From Stercorarius parasiticus (lineage: Eukaryota; Chordata; Aves; Charadriiformes; Stercorariidae), in assembly GCA_013396915.1 (NCBI GenBank), contig VWZL01005178.1, positions 370,053 to 434,052 on the forward strand: a stretch of DNA of 64,000 bases. The letters are read 5' to 3'. Under the pieces are notes generated by a model. It was not told the origin of the DNA. It saw only the letters and a program-made list of their open reading frames with translations, and made no database searches. Numbering within the stretch: position 1 is the first letter of the stretch; the number at the start of each line of letters is the position of its first letter. The position numbers and the translations under genes are program-made. Below, one piece after another: positions 60,005 to 64,000 of this stretch.

Positions 60005-62947
60005 TCCCCTACCTTCTTTCCTATGGCCGTGGGTTTTCCCAGATCTGTGTGTGAAGCACAGAGGTTGTGGTGATGGTCTCAACGCTGGCTTGACAGTGCT
60101 CCCTAGTTTGGTGTGACACCAGGAGTTATTGACCTGGAAGTTAATTGCTCTGTCTGAGCTCTGACTGCACTCTCCTGTTCTGTTACAGTTGTACGGAAGT
60201 TTTTTAGAATAAAGCCTGTTTGACGTAACATAGCTGTCATTTTTTCCCGTTGAAGGTGGCTTGAGGTTTGTGTGTGTGGTTTTTAAAGCAGCGTTCTGTG
60301 GAGTTTGGAACTGCATCAGTGCTAGGAGTTCATGTATCGAACACAACTGCTTTTCTCTCTGTGAGTACACTGACCACCTTTCCAGAAATATGTTTGCCCT
60401 TAATAGAAAGTAAAAACTCAGTGTAATACAACGAGCAATAAACGTAGCAGTAAGAGGTTTTTGTTCTTTTAAAGGAAACTCTTTGATGGGAAAATAACTG
60501 CTTAAGACTTGCACTAGTTTTGACAGGGAAGGATTAGTGTAGTAGAAGTAAGGGAAAATAAAAAGTCAAGATGCTTGAACAGGTGTTTAAATATGGTACT
60601 AAGGAAAAAAATACTGGAACGATACATGTTTTGTGTTTACTTTTCTATAAACCTCCCTGTTTGACGTTAAAGGCTTGGTTGTTTCACAGCTCATAAAGAT
60701 GGAAAAATAGCCTAAGATAGGTATCACGCTGCATGTTTCTTCCGAGGGACACTCGGACAACTCATCCCTGTCTGTAATTGTTGGTTTAACGTAGATCCCA
60801 CCATGTGTTTGCTTCTCCATATGGCCATGATGTTTAGTTTCTGAAAGAACATCAAAGGGCTGAGAACCTGGGGAAAGATGCTGAGAAAATAATGAGAGCA
60901 AGTGAGAAGGGCAGGGTGGCAAAAATAGGGCTGCTCGTTCTGTGGATGGCTGTGGCGTTTAAGGAATACTTGGACTATTTGAATCAAAGGGTGGCAAAAT
61001 CTGTGTCTGATTTATTTCTGATAGGAAAAGAGAAGAATGTGTGGGTTCGGATGCCTTTAGAGCATGTATTTGTACCTGTGCTTGATGTGGCAACAGGTTT
61101 TGTGAAAAAGTGTTCTCTTCCACAGAGGAGGGTTGGAACCAGGCAGATACGTGGGAGTGATGTAAGTGGGATGTTGTAGTAGTACAAAAGAAAGACGTTG
61201 GTGTGCAGAAGTGTTGGAAAGTAGTAACAGACTGGGGAAGGGGGAGGGACTGGTACTTTGCTGAAGGTGCTTTTAGGTAGTTATTAAGTACTCTATACGA
61301 AACCAACCAGTGTTTTGCAATTTCTTGTTTAAGAGGGCAGTATTTCATACGCTAATTAATGAGATTGTCTTGAGTGTATATGATCTTGAGAACTTGTGTT
61401 CTCAAGAGTTGTAAAAGGGGAAGGGAAAATGAAGGGGGTGGTCTTAGAAGTCAGTGATGAGAGGACCTGGTATGGAATTCAAGTTATGTCAGCTAAGCTC
61501 TTGAAGTGGTGACTTTGCTGTGCTTTATTCTGTGAAAATCTATGCGTGGCTGTATAGCTGCATAAAGGAGTGATGAGTCCTCTGGGAACGGGACACATAC
61601 TGAGAAAGTCGGACTATATTATGGTCTTACAAGTCCAAAACAGTTTTGGACAAAGGACAAATAACTAAAGTGCTATTTGTCTTTTCAAATAACAGTGGTT
61701 TGTTGTATGACAGAGGATGGTGACAGTAATGCTGTTGCTCAGTCTTCAGTGCCTATGTGGGATTCTCTTGGAAATCATCGGTTTGGTTTGGTGTCTTGGC
61801 CTTCAGTGTGCTTTGTTTGCTCAGAAACAATTAACACTACCCTACACGGACAGTTGATCAGTTTTTCTTCATCTAATGGTGTCCCATATTAAATAAACTG
61901 TGTAGTAAGTCATTAGCAGCATGCAACTTCCTAGTTAATAGCATTATATTATATCATTATCAAGTAAATAGTTGGAAGTACTTAAGTTTTAGTAATAACA
62001 AAATGTAGAGACTAATGGAGTACAATTCACTGCTTTGAATAAAATGCCCTGATGTTTTTCAAAGATAAGTTTTGAGCTGGAAAGATGCTTGAGTTGTGTT
62101 ACCTTGAGATCTCAGGAAGACAGCAGGGATGTGGGTTTGCTGAGGGTCGTGTAACAGCAGGGGCACAGCCAGCTCCGCTTGGAAAAAAGCAACCAGGTAA
62201 GCAGCAGTTGATAGGAAGCATTGTTAACATTCAGGAACAGTACAGTACATTTTATTTGCACTTCCAAATATGATGGGTTAGACTATGCAGCTGATCTGCA
62301 TACAGCAGAGCGCTGTTGTGGCTTTCCTGGTCAAGCTGTGCAGTGCCAACACCAAGCCAGAGTACCGAGTGGTGTTTGTAGCACTCGGTGGCTTTCTGTA
62401 CCACTTTGATAGATTTCTGACTGTGCTGATGCCCTGGTGGTGTGCAGGAGCTGTTGCAGTGGTATTAACGGAAAGTAATGACAACCTCAGTTGTCTGGCA
62501 ACAGAAATTGGGATAGAATACCCTTGTGTGGATGATCTTAGCTGCGTAATTTTGAGCTGTTAGCCCTGTCAAGTGAAGAAGGGTCTCTGGATTTCCCTTC
62601 TAGTTGCTGTTACATGGAGTCTGAGCCTTTAGACTTGTTATCTATCAGTTCAATGATGTACAAAAGATACTGCGTGGAGAAAACCTAAGAGCTACCTGCC
62701 TGGTCTCTCTTTTATAAGTGACAGTTCGAGAAGCAGAATTATGCTGTATTTGGTGGAGTAGCATCCTACAACTTTGGAACCTGAACGCTGTTGTGCACTG
62801 ACAACAACTTTCACACTATGCAGAGCGAGGTATCCAGGCAAACGCAACTTTGATATTTAACCGAAGTCAAAGACAAAATGTATAGATTAATTCCTTTGGA
62901 TCGGTGTCTTGAACTGGAAAACCTAGTTACCAGACTTTTATTTTGTA

Positions 62948-63005
62948 GTTATAAGAAGGTTCAGGCTGGGACGGACATCAGGAGTTCAGCTGCTCCAAAA
63001 GTTCT
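62948..63005 (-). mobile_element. Probable decayed CR1 3' end (minus strand)
   Basis: TATAAGAAGGTTCAGGCTGG, then GACGGACATCAGGAGTTCAG and CTGCTCCAAAAG, parallel the reverse complement of the CR1 3' UTR (GGTTGGAAGGGACCTCAGGA, then TCATCTGGTCCAA). It is short and diverged. The octamer tail is not clear. Confidence 0.42.
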
Positions 63006-64000
63006 ACGTGGCCTGCACTGAGAGGTGATTGCAGGGAAAGTCTGACTGTTCTGTGTTGGTTGTCCCTGTCACACCTCACACCCCCCCCCAGGACAATATC
63101 TGTGCGAGAGTTCTTGTTCATCTTTCTGGTGCGTTCTAATGAAAAGTTTCTTCTCCTCGTAAGGGAAATGTCCTTAAATAGATTAGCACTGTATTTTTGG
63201 GCTGTTCTTCCCTTTCCTTCCAGGTGTTGGGATCTGTTCAGATGTTCTGAGAGGGGCAGATGGCATTCTGTGATAACTTGCAGTTGTTGGCATTCTGAAC
63301 AAGGTGGACAGCATTTGATCTCATTGTTTTCACTGATGTGTGTGTATTATTTTCACTTAATCATTTTATAGAATTGAACCAGTTCAGTTACTTCTTCCCT
63401 CCCACCTCCCCAAAAAATTCCTTGTATTTTTTGAATGCTGAAAGTACTTTGAACTAATCCAGTGACCAAGAATCCTAGCTTCTGAAATCATGTTGCTTTT
63501 CTGGAGCACAATTTCCCCCCTCATTTCTTCATCGTCATTGAAACCTGTTCCCCTTTTTGGCTAAAATTAAGTGGGTATGTGTTATTGTATACTAGAAAAA
63601 TAAATGTGTATTTGCTCAAAATTGTTCCTCTGGTTCAGACTGCCCAGCTAATACCTCAGATGTTGGCACTGGAGGATCAGCGAGATGCCTGTTAGAACAG
63701 CCCAAAGGCTGCACTGCTTTGGTTGCAGTAGTTTGAGAGCTGGGGGTTAACGACCCCCCTCTTGTAACTTCACATAGGATAAAGTGTGGCCCTATTTATT
63801 TCCTAGATATTCCATGATGTGCTGAACTAGTCCTCCCATTGTGTTTGGGTCTTTTAACCTTATTTTCTTTTTATACTCTGCGTCTGCTGAAGGCTAATGC
63901 GTTTGCAGCACAGTGTGTTCCGAAGCCTGCAGAGCCTGGCCCTGGCTTCAGCCAGCTGTCTCTTCCAGGCGGAGACATCCGTTCTGTCCTGTGTGTAATT

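Larger units (their letters stand above)
58907..64000 (+). other. ATP11B: Start of intron 1 of the ATP11B-like gene (3' end outside)
   Basis: Begins with the GTAGGT donor. The first 200 bases are still CpG-rich. Then follow T/G-rich, pyrimidine-rich and AT-rich sequences typical of a long vertebrate first intron. I searched for the next exon (codons for GFDPP, then SDTRTIY and NLFEQFRR-type residues) and saw none, so exon 2 lies beyond 64000. A decayed CR1 end (62948-63005) lies inside. A 92-codon frame at 62285-62563 is unexplained, and I do not call it an exon. Confidence 0.55.

Overview
The window looks like nuclear DNA from a bird. The main evidence is several CR1 LINE 3' ends carrying the avian hallmark tail of ATTCTRTG octamers. 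One has a degenerate avian LTR-type repeat and one a relic amniote MIR-type SINE as company. There are no bacterial or plasmid features, operons, CRISPR arrays or rRNA/tRNA genes. I found no complete protein-coding gene. Almost all open frames here are short chance frames in non-coding vertebrate DNA.

Layout: bases 1 to about 58.7 kb are a gene-free stretch (gene desert). It is mostly unique, often AT-rich sequence with scattered GC-rich patches. It holds one strong orphan CpG island (about 25.44-25.72 kb, containing a single N), weaker CpG-rich patches (about 3.2, 8.7 and 13.9 kb), an LTR-like avian repeat (6.30-7.09 kb), a MIR-type SINE (10.39-10.59 kb), CR1 copies at 30.05-30.45 kb (+) and 35.35-35.44 kb (-), and a CR1 cluster at 46.07-49.58 kb containing young and very old copies in both orientations. 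Assembly gaps lie at 41800-41864 and 58571-58746. The second gap sits in a pyrimidine-rich tandem repeat directly before a CpG island.

At 58.75-59.11 kb a CpG-island promoter carries a short 5' UTR with an upstream ORF, then a 9-codon first coding exon (58880-58906, reading MLRWVRQQL) ended by a good splice donor (GTAGGT). From memory of the P4-ATPase family this resembles the N-terminus of ATP11B (human MWRWIRQQL, then GFDPP from the next exon). The rest of the window would be the start of its intron 1. If so, the desert upstream is the interval that in other amniotes separates ATP11B from SOX2, and AT-rich homeodomain-like clusters in it are candidate distal regulatory elements. That synteny step is inference, because SOX2 itself is not in the window.

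I did not find an undescribed multi-gene system. The items most worth a second look are the orphan CpG island, a 15-nt palindrome present twice 17.6 kb apart, the promoter uORF, the ancient CR1 that still shows its reverse-transcriptase ADD motif, and a few non-coding blocks that look regulatory.
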